From Bradyrhizobium japonicum USDA 6 (lineage in GTDB: Bacteria; Pseudomonadota; Alphaproteobacteria; Rhizobiales; Xanthobacteraceae), in assembly GCF_000284375.1 (NCBI RefSeq), contig NC_017249.1, positions 6,054,001-6,118,000 of the forward strand: 64,000 nucleotides of DNA, given 5' to 3'. A program made the translations under genes and the position numbers. How positions within the stretch are numbered: the stretch's first letter is position 1; every line of letters starts with the position of its first letter. This document shows positions 50,373 through 60,106 of the stretch, piece by piece. A model generated the notes under the pieces. That model had not been told where the DNA came from, did not search any database, and saw only the letters and a list, made by a program, of their open reading frames with translations.

Positions 50373-53273
50373 ATGTCCGTGGGCGGTGCCAACATTGCGG
50401 ATCGTAACATCATAACGGTGCTCGCCGTCGACATGGTGGGTTCGACTCGCCACATCGCCGCTTGCGATCCCGATGAAGCTCAAGCGTTTTTGGACCAGTG
50501 GCTGGATCACATCCGCAGCTCCGTGGAGCGTCTCGGGGGACAGATTGTCCACTATGCGGGCGACGGTGGCATTGCCATATTCGGCTGGCCAACCGCTTAT
50601 GAGGATCATGCGGATCGTGCGTGCATCGCAGCCTGGGACATTCAGAGTCATAGCCAGTCGACCGGCCCCAGGGGAGATCCGGTCAATTTTCGCGTCGGAC
50701 TTCACTCCGGCTTGGTCGGCTTACGCATAGGCGGCAAAAATGCGATCGCCCGCTTCGACGTTGCCGGAGCGACTGTGCACGTTGCTGCCAAGCTGCAGCA
50801 GGAAGCGGCGGCAGACGAGATCAGGGTTAGCGCCGAAACTGCAAAGCTGTGCCGATCGCCACTCGACCTTACGGCACACAAAGCGACTTCGGGAATCGCC
50901 GATCGGGTCATCGAAGCCTACACGCTGAATGCCCGGCCGGACGATGTCGATCACAACGAAATCGCCAGCCGCTATCAAAATCCGATCGTGAACCGTGTCG
51001 ACGAACTTGCGGCGCTTCGGGAGCTACTCCCAGGCCCAGGCACCAAAAGCTGCTCCGTCGCCCTGCTGGGCGAACCAGGTATCGGCAAGAGCCGCCTTGC
51101 GACAGCCGTCATCGCCGAGGCGCTGACATCCGACGTGAGATGCTGCGTCTTTTATGGCGGGGTGCAGAGACGTGCGACCCCATTCGCCGCCGCCCGCACC
51201 TTGGTGGGCGACATGCTCGCTGCAAACAGCTCATCTTCGGATGCACATATTCGCGAGGCGCTCGCGAAACTGCACGTCGAAGCAGGCGATCGCAGAAAGC
51301 TCGAAGCCCTGTTCGTCGTCGGAAAAGCGTCCTCTCGCCAACGATTGACCGACAATACACAAACGCAAATTTCACGCGCGCTCGTCAATGCCTTCCTCGC
51401 ATTGGCCCTTGATAGACCAACTCTTTTGCTGATCGAAGACCTCCAGTGGATCGATCCGGAAAGCCGCCATTTCCTGAAACTACTCGCGCGCGCAAGTACC
51501 CCACAGCCGCTTTGCATATTGCTGACCGGACGTCCGGAATCATCAGACCAGTCCATGGAGATTGCGGACTCGCTCATTCATCTACAACCGCTGTCGCGGG
51601 CCAACATGGAGGCTTTGGGACGCCAATTGTGGCCGAAAACTCGATCCTCGACCGTGTTTGCGAGAGCAATCGATCGCGCCGACGGCGTCCCCTTCGTATT
51701 GGAGGAATTCTTGCGTTCGGCGGACGCGACGAACGCAACGAGCGAACATTCGCTGCCTCAGAGCGTCGAGTCCGTGATTCATGCGCGGCTGCAACGGCTT
51801 TCTCCAAAGATGAAGGCATTCGTGCAGACGCTCAGCCTGCTGGGAGAGGGCGTAGAGATCCAATTGGCTACGACGGTGCTCGGCGTGGACGTAGGCGAGC
51901 TGCTGACTGCGTTGTTCGAGCTCGCCCGATTTGCTTTTGTCCATCCGCTTGCGGGTAACTCCGTGCGTTTCCGGCATCAGATCATCGCCGAGGCCTGTGC
52001 AAACACGATACCACGTGGCCGGCGTCTGGAAATCCACCAGGCCGCTGTCCAGGCGATCATTCGGCGTTACCCGAATCTGAATGGTCGTTACGAACAGTTG
52101 GCCTTTCATGCAGAGGAAGCCGGAGATGCTGATGCTGCACTTGGCTATCTCTGGGAGGCCGCCGTCGAAGCGCGCCGGAACGCCGCAGCCTCGTCGCTCA
52201 GTTTGATATACGACCGGGCGCTCAAGCTCATCGAGCGTCTTGGGGAAGCCGCCGAGGAAAAATATGTCGACTTCGGTCGAATGAGCTTCGCTTCGATGCT
52301 GCAACTCGGCGAATTCAAAAAAGTAAATATGCATTTGCCACGAACGTTGGAGCTGGCGCGGCGCCAAGGCAGGATTGCTCACGTGTGCAGCATCCAGTCG
52401 CAACTCGGGATGGTCTACTGGTTTGAGGGCCGGTATGAAGAAGCGCTGCAAATAACGAGCGAGGGATTGAGAACGGCCCGAGCGCTGGAATCGACCGCAC
52501 TCGTATTTTCAAATCAGACCATCATGGCAAATGTGTTGTACGGCATGGGCCACGTCGAGCGCGCGATTGCGGCGATGGACGAACTGAATGAAATGCTCAC
52601 AGGAGAACTCGAGACTGCCCGTCTCGGGACACCGGCCGGTCCAAAATGCACGGTTTTGGCATTCAGGAGCTGGTTCATGAATGCAACAGGTCAATATGCG
52701 GAGGCGCTCGGATTCGCATTGCGTGCATTGGAGATCGCAGTTCGTGAACAGGATTCATATGGGCAAGTGCTCGCCCGCATTACGATGGGGCGAAATCTCC
52801 TCATGCTCCATCGAAATGACCAGGCTGTGGAATGCTTGTCGATTGCAAGGGAGATCGTCGAACGTAACGGCTACGATGCCAGCAAGGCCAACCTGACCGG
52901 AGCAATAGCGACCGCTCTGGCACGAACAGGTCAGGCACATCAGGCCGTCGACCTGATAGACACTTGTATAGAGAGCGGCACGCATCTGCGGACAGGCCAG
53001 ATCGAGCTCTGCTTGCTCTATGCGGGTTACGCTGAGGCTCTCGTTCGGGACGGGAAATCCGAGCGTGGCCTGAGCGCCTTGGATGCTGCTCTTTCCATCG
53101 CCAGGACCATCAGGAATCCATGGATGATCGTCGAATGCCTTGGTTTGAGGGCGCGACTGCTCGCCGAGGCGAAGCCTGGCACCGCCCGCGTCGTTGAGGA
53201 TCTTGCCGAGATGCGCGCGATTTGCGATCAGTTTGGCATTGTTGCCTGGGACGGATCCCGGCTCGCGGTTTAG
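50373..53273 (+). CDS. Class III adenylate/guanylate cyclase fused to an AAA-type ATPase and TPR domain
   Basis: A 966-residue three-part regulator. Residues 1-170 are a class III nucleotidyl cyclase domain with metal Asp in LAVDMVGSTR and GGQIVHYAGDGGIAIFGWP. Residues about 205-560 form a STAND-like ATPase: Walker A GEPGIGKS at 233-240 and Walker B LLLIED at 351-356. The rest is TPR-like helical repeats (LGYLWEAAVEARRNAAA; GMVYWFEGRYEEALQI). Such proteins are thought to couple protein-protein sensing to cAMP. The start MSVGGANIADRN follows GCGAGG. Base composition is lower than in neighbours (a sampled 60 bases is 55% GC against 72% in the fabF region), which suggests acquisition from elsewhere. 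Confidence 0.88.
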   Translation: MSVGGANIADRNIITVLAVDMVGSTRHIAACDPDEAQAFLDQWLDHIRSSVERLGGQIVHYAGDGGIAIFGWPTAYEDHADRACIAAWDIQSHSQSTGPRGDPVNFRVGLHSGLVGLRIGGKNAIARFDVAGATVHVAAKLQQEAAADEIRVSAETAKLCRSPLDLTAHKATSGIADRVIEAYTLNARPDDVDHNEIASRYQNPIVNRVDELAALRELLPGPGTKSCSVALLGEPGIGKSRLATAVIAEALTSDVRCCVFYGGVQRRATPFAAARTLVGDMLAANSSSSDAHIREALAKLHVEAGDRRKLEALFVVGKASSRQRLTDNTQTQISRALVNAFLALALDRPTLLLIEDLQWIDPESRHFLKLLARASTPQPLCILLTGRPESSDQSMEIADSLIHLQPLSRANMEALGRQLWPKTRSSTVFARAIDRADGVPFVLEEFLRSADATNATSEHSLPQSVESVIHARLQRLSPKMKAFVQTLSLLGEGVEIQLATTVLGVDVGELLTALFELARFAFVHPLAGNSVRFRHQIIAEACANTIPRGRRLEIHQAAVQAIIRRYPNLNGRYEQLAFHAEEAGDADAALGYLWEAAVEARRNAAASSLSLIYDRALKLIERLGEAAEEKYVDFGRMSFASMLQLGEFKKVNMHLPRTLELARRQGRIAHVCSIQSQLGMVYWFEGRYEEALQITSEGLRTARALESTALVFSNQTIMANVLYGMGHVERAIAAMDELNEMLTGELETARLGTPAGPKCTVLAFRSWFMNATGQYAEALGFALRALEIAVREQDSYGQVLARITMGRNLLMLHRNDQAVECLSIAREIVERNGYDASKANLTGAIATALARTGQAHQAVDLIDTCIESGTHLRTGQIELCLLYAGYAEALVRDGKSERGLSALDAALSIARTIRNPWMIVECLGLRARLLAEAKPGTARVVEDLAEMRAICDQFGIVAWDGSRLAV

Positions 53274-53547
53274 CAACGCCGCTTGTGTCGAGACACACCA
53301 GTTCACAGAGCCCCGTGTCCCGGACTCGCCCCGCTCGACGGGCGTGGCATGCAATCCGGAGCTTCGGCTCGGAGCAACGACCTTGACGGGACTTTGCCAA
53401 GAAGTACAATCTCGAGCATTCGGCGGCTATTTCTGACGGCTTTCGTCGCTACCGGGCGAGCTGCGTCTCGCCCAGCTGCGCATATCTCCACAGATTCTGG
53501 TTTCGAGAAAACAGGTGATTCAATTGTAGTTTATGGAGGGTCATGCG

Positions 53548-55325
53548 ATGCGTCGTGTCGCTTTCCTCATTCGCTTTGCGCTGGCCGTCGCCGCAAGTTC
53601 GGTAATTGAGACCGCTCTCGGCGATCCAATATATGTCGACCAAGGCCCGAAATGGACAGCGGAAGACAGGGCTGACTACTACACGCGCGACCAAGGCTCC
53701 CGCTTAATCAAGCTCACCTGGCTACGGGCATTGAAAGCGAAGGACGGACAACCGTTCCTCTCGGATGGTCTGACCCGATACGGCTTTCTCCCAAATCCGG
53801 GCAACAATGCCAACCTCCCCGTCGGCCTCCACACCACAGGTCCCGCAGAGTCCCAGATGGTCGGGATAACATGCTCCGCGTGCCACACGCGGCAGGTTGA
53901 AGTGGAGGGCAAGACGTACCGCATCGATGGCGGTCCGGCCTTTATGGATTTCCAGGAGTTCCTGAGCGACCTGGACAAGGCGGTAGAAGACGCAACCGCC
54001 AGCGACACGGCATTCGCTGCATTTGCTGCGGCCGTCTCCCAACCTGCGACACCCTCTGCTGCCGATGTAGCCGCACTACGGCAGAGGGTTGATGCATGGC
54101 ACCGGCGCGTTCATGCATTCGTGGCCGGTACATTGCCGCCAGTTGGCTGGGGGCCTGGGCGGCTGGACGCCGTCGGGATCATCTTCAACCGCATATCCGG
54201 CACCGACGTTGGGCCGCCGCCTGATTTTTGATCAAGGAAAACATGCGGATTGCCGACGCTCCCGTGCGGTATCCTTTCCTGTGGAACACACCGATGCAGA
54301 ACCAAACCGACTGGGCCGGTTTTGTGTTGAATGGAAACCGCGTTTTTGCACTTGCCCGGAACACCGGGCAGGCTCTGGCGTTCGCCAACTTCGAACCAAA
54401 GCGTTCGTCCGGCTTATTCTTCGACTACGACTACGCCAACTCCATCAACTTCGAGGGGCTGGAAAGACTCGAGAAGCTGGTCTTGAAGATGGGCCCGCCA
54501 AAATGGCCATCAGATTGGCCTATCGACTCGAAGCTGGCTAAAGACGGTCAAAAAATCTTCGAGAGGCAGTGCAGCAAGGGGTGTCACGAGAAGAAGGAAG
54601 TCCGTGCTCTGCGCGACCTGTTCGTTACGACGTGGGTGACGCCGGTTCAGAACGTCGGCACCGACACACGTCAATTCGACGAGCTTGGTTGGAGGGTGAA
54701 GACCGGCGCGCTGAAGGGAGCAGGTATCCCGTTGATCGCCAGGCACCTCGAGGAAGAGGATTATGCCGTCCACATGATGTTCAGTGCAGTCGCCGGAGCG
54801 ATCCTCGACAATAAGCTGCATCTGGGGAGCGACGTCGGCTCCGGTGACGGCTTTGGCTCCTCGTTGCCTCCCAATGCCCAAAAGGCGCCCTCCACATCCC
54901 TCTCTCTGTCACCGGCTCCGGTCAAGGCGTCCATCGCGCCGCCCAGCAGCGCGCAACCTCCGAACCAGCCAGAAAGCCTGACGATCGAACCTGGGACGCT
55001 TCTCGAGCGGACCCTCAACAGAGGCGAGTATGAAGCTCGCGTGCTGGAGGGAATTTGGGCCGCAGCGCCTTACTTGCACAACGGCTCGGTGCCGACATTG
55101 GCGGAATTGCTCGTACCGCCTGCGAAGCGCATGTCACAATTCAAAGTTGGCGCGAGATACGACATCAAGAATGTTGGTCTTGACGTCACACAAGAGGGGC
55201 CAACCCGTCCAGTCACCGATTGCAACGACCTCAATTCAGGAAACAGCCGCTGCGGGCATGACTATGGTACGCGCTTGAGCGACGACGAAAAGAAGGCACT
55301 CCTCGAATATTTGAAGACTCTTTGA
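53548..55325 (+). pseudogene. Di-haem cytochrome c (RoxA/peroxidase-like family), frameshifted
   Basis: Two adjacent frames together make one protein. The first half (from MRRVAFLIRF, with GGAGGG 7 bases upstream) has a signal peptide and haem site CSACH (109-113), and stops at 54231 after GPPPDF. The second half continues in another frame from LIKENMRIADAPVRYPFLW to 55325. A sixth T in the T5 run at 54225-54229 would join PPDF to LIKENM exactly. The second haem motif is CSKGCH (CX3CH), which is rare. The ending WAAAPYLHNGSVPTLAELL is typical of RoxA-like or di-haem peroxidase-related periplasmic enzymes. It may be a sequencing error or a dead gene. Confidence 0.82.
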
Positions 55326-55439
55326 GAACCTCGGCTCTGTCTGCGTTAGCCAGGATGTAGTCCGCGCAAGCGCTTTGCGCGAGGGACTGCGATCGACTAT
55401 GTTCCGCGTTTCCCCGAGAGCCCCATCCGGAACATCGTC

Positions 55440-56021
55440 ATGTCCCCTCCTCCTTCAAATCGCTTCCCTGCACCCGCCCTCGACACCCTCCCCGACGACA
55501 TCCGCACGCGCCTGCTCGCCGTGCAGGAGAAGAGCGGCTTCGTGCCGAACGTGTTCCTGACGCTGGCCTACCGGCCCGACGAGTTCCGCGCATTCTTCGC
55601 CTATCACGATGCGCTGATGGAGAAGGACGGCGGTCTCACCAAGGCCGAGCGCGAGATGATCGTGGTCGCGACCTCGGCGGCCAACCAGTGCCAGTATTGC
55701 GTGATCGCGCACGGCGCGATCCTGCGCATTCGCGCCAAGAACCCTGTGATCGCCGACCAGGTCGCTGTGAACTACCGCAAGGCCGACATTACGCCGCGGC
55801 AAAAGGCGATGCTCGATTTCGCGATGAAGGTCTCAGCAGACGCACAGCGCGTCTCCGAGGAGGACTTCGCGTCGCTTGCACCGCACGGCTTCAGCGACGA
55901 CGACATCTGGGACATCGCCGCGATCTCCGCCTTCTTCGCGCTGTCCAATCGGCTGGCAAACTTCACCGGCATGAGGCCGAACGAGGAGTTTTACCTCATG
56001 GGGCGCTTGCCGAAAAAATGA
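55440..56021 (+). CDS. AhpD-like peroxidase-related protein (carboxymuconolactone decarboxylase fold)
   Basis: A 193-residue protein with the alkylhydroperoxidase motif ANQCQYCVIAHG (CxxC with His four residues later), the thiol site used by AhpD to reduce disulfides and peroxides. The region before it, LTKAEREMIVVATSA, and the later DIWDIAAISAFFALSNRLANF are conserved in the peroxidase-related subfamily. It overlaps the mgtC gene by 4 bases. The physiological partner is unknown. Confidence 0.88.
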   Translation: MSPPPSNRFPAPALDTLPDDIRTRLLAVQEKSGFVPNVFLTLAYRPDEFRAFFAYHDALMEKDGGLTKAEREMIVVATSAANQCQYCVIAHGAILRIRAKNPVIADQVAVNYRKADITPRQKAMLDFAMKVSADAQRVSEEDFASLAPHGFSDDDIWDIAAISAFFALSNRLANFTGMRPNEEFYLMGRLPKK

Positions 56022-56515
56022 CGGAGCTCGACTGGCCCGAAATCATTGCTCGTCTCGGTGCCGCGACCGTCGCCGCCGGCGCGATCGGCCTCGACCGCGA
56101 CCTGCACGGCAAGCCGATCGGGCTGAAGACGCTTGGCATCGTCGGGCTCTCCACGGCGACCGTGGTTCTGCTCGCCCTGCAGCTCGCCGAGCCAACCAAG
56201 GTCGCCGATGCCGCGAGCCGCGTCATCCAGGGCATCCTTACCGGCATCGGCTTTCTCGGTGCCGGCGTCATCGTGCATCAAAGCATGGGATTTCGCGTCC
56301 GCGGACTGACCAGCGCCGCCTGCACCTTTCTCGCCGCCTGCATCGGCATCGTCTGCGGTGCCGGACAGTGGAAGATCGTCGCCGTCGCGCTGGCGCTCGC
56401 CTTCGTGCTGCTGACGGTGGGCCGCCACATCGAGCGACGGTTGCACCGCGTGCTCGGCGGCAAGGAGGACGCGCACACCGCGGAGACGTCTCCGGACGCG
56501 CCGCCGCGGACCTAG
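56018..56515 (+). CDS. MgtC/SapB family membrane protein
   Basis: A 165-residue protein with four to five membrane segments. The conserved GAIGLDRDLHGKPIGLKTLGIV near residue 22, GILTGIGFLGAGVI and VRGLTSAACTFLAACIGIVCGAG are MgtC hallmarks. MgtC proteins help survival in low magnesium and inhibit the F-ATPase in Salmonella. This one has only the short C-terminal tail, so it is the minimal type. It is translated in a 4-base overlap with the AhpD-like gene. Confidence 0.9.
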   Translation: MTELDWPEIIARLGAATVAAGAIGLDRDLHGKPIGLKTLGIVGLSTATVVLLALQLAEPTKVADAASRVIQGILTGIGFLGAGVIVHQSMGFRVRGLTSAACTFLAACIGIVCGAGQWKIVAVALALAFVLLTVGRHIERRLHRVLGGKEDAHTAETSPDAPPRT

Positions 56516-56547
56516 CCGACTGCGCCAGCACGCGGCTCTCACACCCG

Positions 56548-56715
56548 TCAGGTTTTCCGTCGCTGGCTCCAGAAGCTTCCGACACCGACGATGACGGTGA
56601 CGAGCAAAACGGCAACGAAGGTCTGGATGATCGTGAAATTCAGGGCATCGCGCGCGACGAACAGCGCGGTGATGGCACCGGCAACGATGAAGAGAATGCG
56701 AAAGATTACGCTCAC
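56548..56715 (-). CDS. Small membrane protein, 55 residues
   Basis: A short gene from a GTG start with CGGAGG 7 bases upstream. It reads VSVIFRILFIVAGAITALFV at the start and has two hydrophobic segments (about 3-22 and 29-48) with a basic tail (SQRRKT), so an inner-membrane hairpin is likely. It converges with mgtC (32 bases apart). No family is recognised. The good ribosome site and clean two-TM pattern are the support. Confidence 0.6.
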   Translation of the reverse strand: MSVIFRILFIVAGAITALFVARDALNFTIIQTFVAVLLVTVIVGVGSFWSQRRKT

Positions 56716-56855
56716 GGTGATGCCTCCGGGTCAGCATGACTCGCAGCCACCTGCGCCCTCGACATTCAGGCAACACCGGTTCGGCAATCATGCCGACGGA
56801 CCATAGCGCCCTGCATCGATACGAATTTGCGGTAGGTCAAGTCGCCAGGCGCGCC

Positions 56856-57575
56856 TCAAAGCGTCGGCGACTGATGCAGGTAGCGGCCGTCGAAATCGGC
56901 AAGTTCCAAAAATTTCCGCTCGTCCAGCACCGTGACGCGGCCGCGGTGCAGCTCGACGATGCCCTCCTGACGCAACTGCTTGATCACGCGGTTGGCGTGC
57001 ACCGCCGTGATGCCCAAGGCTTCGCCGATCTGCTCCTGGGTCAGCGGCATCTCGAAGCTGTTGCCGTCCAGACGCTCGATGACCCGGAGGCGTTCGCGCA
57101 GCTCGATCATGACATGGGCAAGCCTTGCGGGCGCGGGACGCTGGCCGACATTGACGATCCATTCGCGGAACATGGCGGAGTCGATCAGCGTGTCTCGCCA
57201 GAACAGCTCGGCAACGCTTGGACTGCGCTGGTGCAATTTTCGCAGCGTTTCGTGCCTGATGAATCCGAGCGTGCACGGCGTCAGTGTTGACAGGTCATGG
57301 TCCATCACGTGCAGGAACAGGCTCATCAGGTCGGGGATCTCACCGGGGATGTGGATGGAGAGGATCTGGCGCTTGCCGCTTGGAATCGTCTTGGAACGCG
57401 CGCAGAATCCGTCTGCGATCAGGCAGCAATCGGTAGCGCGCTCGCCATCGCGGACCACGGGCGTCTCCGCCGGGTATTGACGAACCGCGATCGGGAGCTG
57501 CTCGATCTCCTTCACGTCGTCGTCCGAGATGCCTGAAGATGTGCGCAAACGCCTGACAAGCGCAGCGCGGATCAT
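56856..57575 (-). CDS. Crp/Fnr-family transcriptional regulator
   Basis: A 239-residue regulator. The N-terminal cyclic-nucleotide-like beta-roll (RQYPAETPVVRDGERATDCC) is followed by the dimer helix and a winged helix with MPLTQEQIGEALGITAVHAN as recognition region. There is no Fnr-type N-terminal Cys set, so it is unlikely to carry an Fe-S cluster; it could bind cAMP or another ligand. The start MIRAALVRRLRTSSG is chosen because the upstream extension looks non-coding. No target can be named. Confidence 0.85.
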   Translation of the reverse strand: MIRAALVRRLRTSSGISDDDVKEIEQLPIAVRQYPAETPVVRDGERATDCCLIADGFCARSKTIPSGKRQILSIHIPGEIPDLMSLFLHVMDHDLSTLTPCTLGFIRHETLRKLHQRSPSVAELFWRDTLIDSAMFREWIVNVGQRPAPARLAHVMIELRERLRVIERLDGNSFEMPLTQEQIGEALGITAVHANRVIKQLRQEGIVELHRGRVTVLDERKFLELADFDGRYLHQSPTL

Positions 57576-57749
57576 ATCGCTAGGCACGCGAGCTAGCTCC
57601 GGTTGGTATGAGATGGGACCTGTATTGCAATCCCCGGCGCCGAAGCGCCGCTGCAATGAAAAACCCGCGATCCACGCCCCAGGTTCCAACAAAAGTTAAG
57701 GACGCCACTCGCCTCCCCATGGTGGGCTTCACGCCGGAAAGGCCCAGCA

Positions 57750-57953
57750 ATGACCAAGAAGCGCAACCGCACGCGACCGGCCCTGTCGCTCCAGCAGCGC
57801 CTGAACAAGTTCACGCAGGACGCCCGCGCCGCAGCCAAGAACCTGCCGGCCGGCAGCGAACGCCACACGCTGTTGCAGAAGGCGCGCGACGGCGAGGCAG
57901 CCGCCGAGATGGAGCGCCTTCTCTCCTCACCCGGCCCGCAACACCAGAAGTGA
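57750..57953 (+). CDS. Small basic conserved hypothetical protein, 67 residues
   Basis: The protein starts MTKKRNRTRPALSLQQRLNK and is basic, then helical (KFTQDARAAAKNLPAGSERH), with a flexible Pro-rich end. This pattern is frequent among short Bradyrhizobiaceae proteins of unknown role. A GGAAAGG-type ribosome site lies about 8 bases upstream. It stands alone between a regulator and a small membrane peptide gene. Confidence 0.6.
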   Translation: MTKKRNRTRPALSLQQRLNKFTQDARAAAKNLPAGSERHTLLQKARDGEAAAEMERLLSSPGPQHQK

Positions 57954-57996
57954 TCGTCCCGCCGTTGCGTACCTGCGACCGCGCAGCGCTATGCCG

Positions 57997-58140
57997 CTAG
58001 CGCTTAGCCATCAACTCGAGCGCCGGCGCAAAGCGCTCGGAGAATGTCAGCGTATTCGCGTGGCGAACAGCGGCGAACGATGCCGAGATTCCTGCTGCGG
58101 CGACTGCGAGCACGGCGACTACGAAAACCAGACGGCGCAT
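57997..58140 (-). CDS. Very small membrane or exported peptide, 47 residues
   Basis: A short gene with a strong AGGAGG site 6 bases before the ATG. The peptide begins MRRLVFVVAVLAVAAAGISA, a perfect N-terminal signal or anchor, followed by about 25 soluble residues with ALELMAKR at the end. If cleaved, only a small fragment would remain; a single-pass anchor is more likely. No family is known to me. Confidence 0.55.
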   Translation of the reverse strand: MRRLVFVVAVLAVAAAGISASFAAVRHANTLTFSERFAPALELMAKR

Positions 58141-58415
58141 GTTGGCCTCCTGTGTGAGCTCGACTACCCCACAGAAATGGGGTGGCTCTGTTTCAGGACG
58201 GTTTCATCCCTGCGGGAAATGACTTCGCTCAAGCGGCTGTGATGAGATCCGGCTTCTCGGGCCGCGCGCCGTAACCATCTAACAATGATCGTCGTTGTCT
58301 TGCGGCGGTCGCGAGCGGTACCGGGAATTTCACGCCAGCGACCACGATCATGAACCGCAAGACCGCCGCGATAAGCCGAATTCGCGGGAATGCGGAGTCA
58401 TCGAGGATTATTCAA

Positions 58416-58571
58416 ATGAACGTCGTCATCCGGAAGCTCGATGGTCTGTGGCACCTCATCGTCGGCTCGTGCAAGATCCGAACGCCCTTCCTGGAAACCC
58501 AGGACCGCGCACTGGTCGTGACTTACGCCCGCCGCGTTTACCCCGGCGCCAAGATCTTCCAACGCGATTGA
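58416..58571 (+). CDS. Small hypothetical protein, 51 residues
   Basis: The start MNVVIRKLDGLWHLIVGSCK has GAGGA 8 bases upstream. The sequence alternates like a small beta-sheet protein and ends RVYPGAKIFQRD, somewhat like DUF2188 proteins. An in-frame upstream ATG at 58350 would add a basic extension. It lies alone near the convergent ParB-like gene. Confidence 0.5.
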   Translation: MNVVIRKLDGLWHLIVGSCKIRTPFLETQDRALVVTYARRVYPGAKIFQRD

Positions 58572-58586
58572 TATGAGCGCCCGCGC

Positions 58587-59216
58587 CTAATCGTCATCCG
58601 CCGGCCCGCACCAACCCGGCAGATAGACAGCATCCTTGCTCTTGGCTGCGGACAGGGCCTTCTCGAGCGCCTTGTCGAAATTGGCATCGACTGCCTTGCG
58701 CGTCAGTTGCCGGCGCAGAAAGTCGGCCCACAGGAATTCCGAGAACGGCGTGGTGTCCTTGGCGAAGCCGCCCATGCGGCGGAGCTCACCGGCAAGGCTT
58801 CGGAACGGATCGTCCTTGAGATCGGCAACCGATCTCGGCAGATCGCGGAACGGCCGCCGCTCACCCTTGGAATCGTAAGGGTAGACCCAGCGCTTGTTGT
58901 CCATCACGCCCCAGAACGCCTCGCGCTCGACCATTCTGAGGTCGCCGACCACGGTCACCAGCACCTCCTTGACGCCCTCGTCATGCAATGCGCGGCCGAG
59001 ATGATGATGGTCGATCACGTAGTAGCGCTGATCCGGTCCGTAGACGACGGGGATCATGTGATTGCCGAGCAGGTCGGCCTGCTTCTTCTTGTCGTGCTCG
59101 CGCCAGCGCTTTCGCTTCTCCTTGACCTCGCGCATGCCGACCGTCATCTGCGTCGGCCGGAGCGACAGGATCGGCACCGGATGCACTCTCGGTTCGCGCG
59201 CGTTGGTGGTGGTCAT
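58587..59216 (-). CDS. ParB-like (ParBc_2) protein
   Basis: A 209-residue protein of the ParB-like nuclease family PF08857. The ParB-N fold is visible in VHPVPILSLRPTQMTVGMREV and the catalytic-type HHH loop YYVIDHHHLGRAL; there is no C-terminal HTH, so it is not a chromosome-partition ParB. The function of stand-alone ParBc_2 proteins is unknown; some ParB-like domains bind CTP. Start MTTTNAREPRVH follows AGGGG at 10 bases. Confidence 0.82.
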   Translation of the reverse strand: MTTTNAREPRVHPVPILSLRPTQMTVGMREVKEKRKRWREHDKKKQADLLGNHMIPVVYGPDQRYYVIDHHHLGRALHDEGVKEVLVTVVGDLRMVEREAFWGVMDNKRWVYPYDSKGERRPFRDLPRSVADLKDDPFRSLAGELRRMGGFAKDTTPFSEFLWADFLRRQLTRKAVDANFDKALEKALSAAKSKDAVYLPGWCGPADDD

Positions 59217-59555
59217 GGTCGAAGGCCCCTCACGTGGTTGCAACCGGTGGTCCAGTTCCCGTGATTATGCCATGGGCCCCGCGGCGGCAAAATGCGTTCG
59301 ATCCGGCCGCGGAGATCACAAGCAGATGTTCATGAGAGCCGGCGATGCGTGCTTCGCGGTTGTTGCTGCAATGCAACCTCCGCTTCCTGTCGCCGACCTG
59401 ACAACCGGCGTCGCGTTGGCTCGCGAGCCGCTCCGGAAATATGCCATGCAAGATAGTGTTAAAGCGCAATGCACGTGTGCGTTGAGAAGATTTTCTGCAA
59501 GGCATTCACAACGTATGCTATCTAAAAACCGCTGCTTCGGAGTGATCCCCGCACC
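59217..59555. other. Intergenic region between divergent ParB-like and membrane protein genes
   Basis: About 340 bases, AT-richer in the second half (59430-59530). It should hold both promoters. I see no clear repeat, operator or small RNA. Confidence 0.4.
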
Positions 59556-59897
59556 ATGAAAACACAGCGGCCCATCAGCTCGGATGACGAGCACCGGGTG
59601 CTCCAGTTCAGGCCGCGCAACGCGTCTCCCCCGCCGGTCCAACGGGGCAGCGGTACCGTGCAGCCGCTGCGCGTGGCGCCCGAGCCGCTCGACCTGTCGC
59701 GCTACGAGAAGCCCCGTCCGGAACCGGACAATTTCCGCCACCGCATGCTGGCCAATATCGCGGCGCTCGCCTTCACCATCGCGCTGACCGCAATCGGGAT
59801 CTGGCTCGCGGTGAGCATTGCCGACCTTCGCCGCACCCAGGACTGCGTGCTGATGGGCCGCCGCGACTGCGCCAAGATCGCGACGCCCCATATCTAG
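59556..59897 (+). CDS. Hypothetical single-pass membrane protein, 113 residues
   Basis: A Pro/Arg-rich cytoplasmic N-terminus of about 60 residues is followed by one membrane segment (NIAALAFTIALTAIGIWLAV, about 67-86) and a short periplasmic tail with two Cys (TQDCVLMGRRDCAKI) that may form a disulfide. No domain is recognised. It precedes the acpXL operon by about 200 bases but is probably separate. Confidence 0.65.
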   Translation: MKTQRPISSDDEHRVLQFRPRNASPPPVQRGSGTVQPLRVAPEPLDLSRYEKPRPEPDNFRHRMLANIAALAFTIALTAIGIWLAVSIADLRRTQDCVLMGRRDCAKIATPHI

Positions 59898-60106
59898 GTA
59901 CGTCCCCCGGCTGAAGGGCCGGCCGACGGCATCCCCAGCCCTGTCGCCGGGGCCGCCCGGCTCCATTGAACTCAGGGCGGCGCTCCGATATACGGGCTTT
60001 CGACCCGGCCAGAGGGGGTTTGAGGGCGTCATCGGGGCGCGATGCCCACCCACCGTTCCACTCTGGAACTTCAGACAAATATCAGCAATATATCAAAGGC
60101 TTAGTG

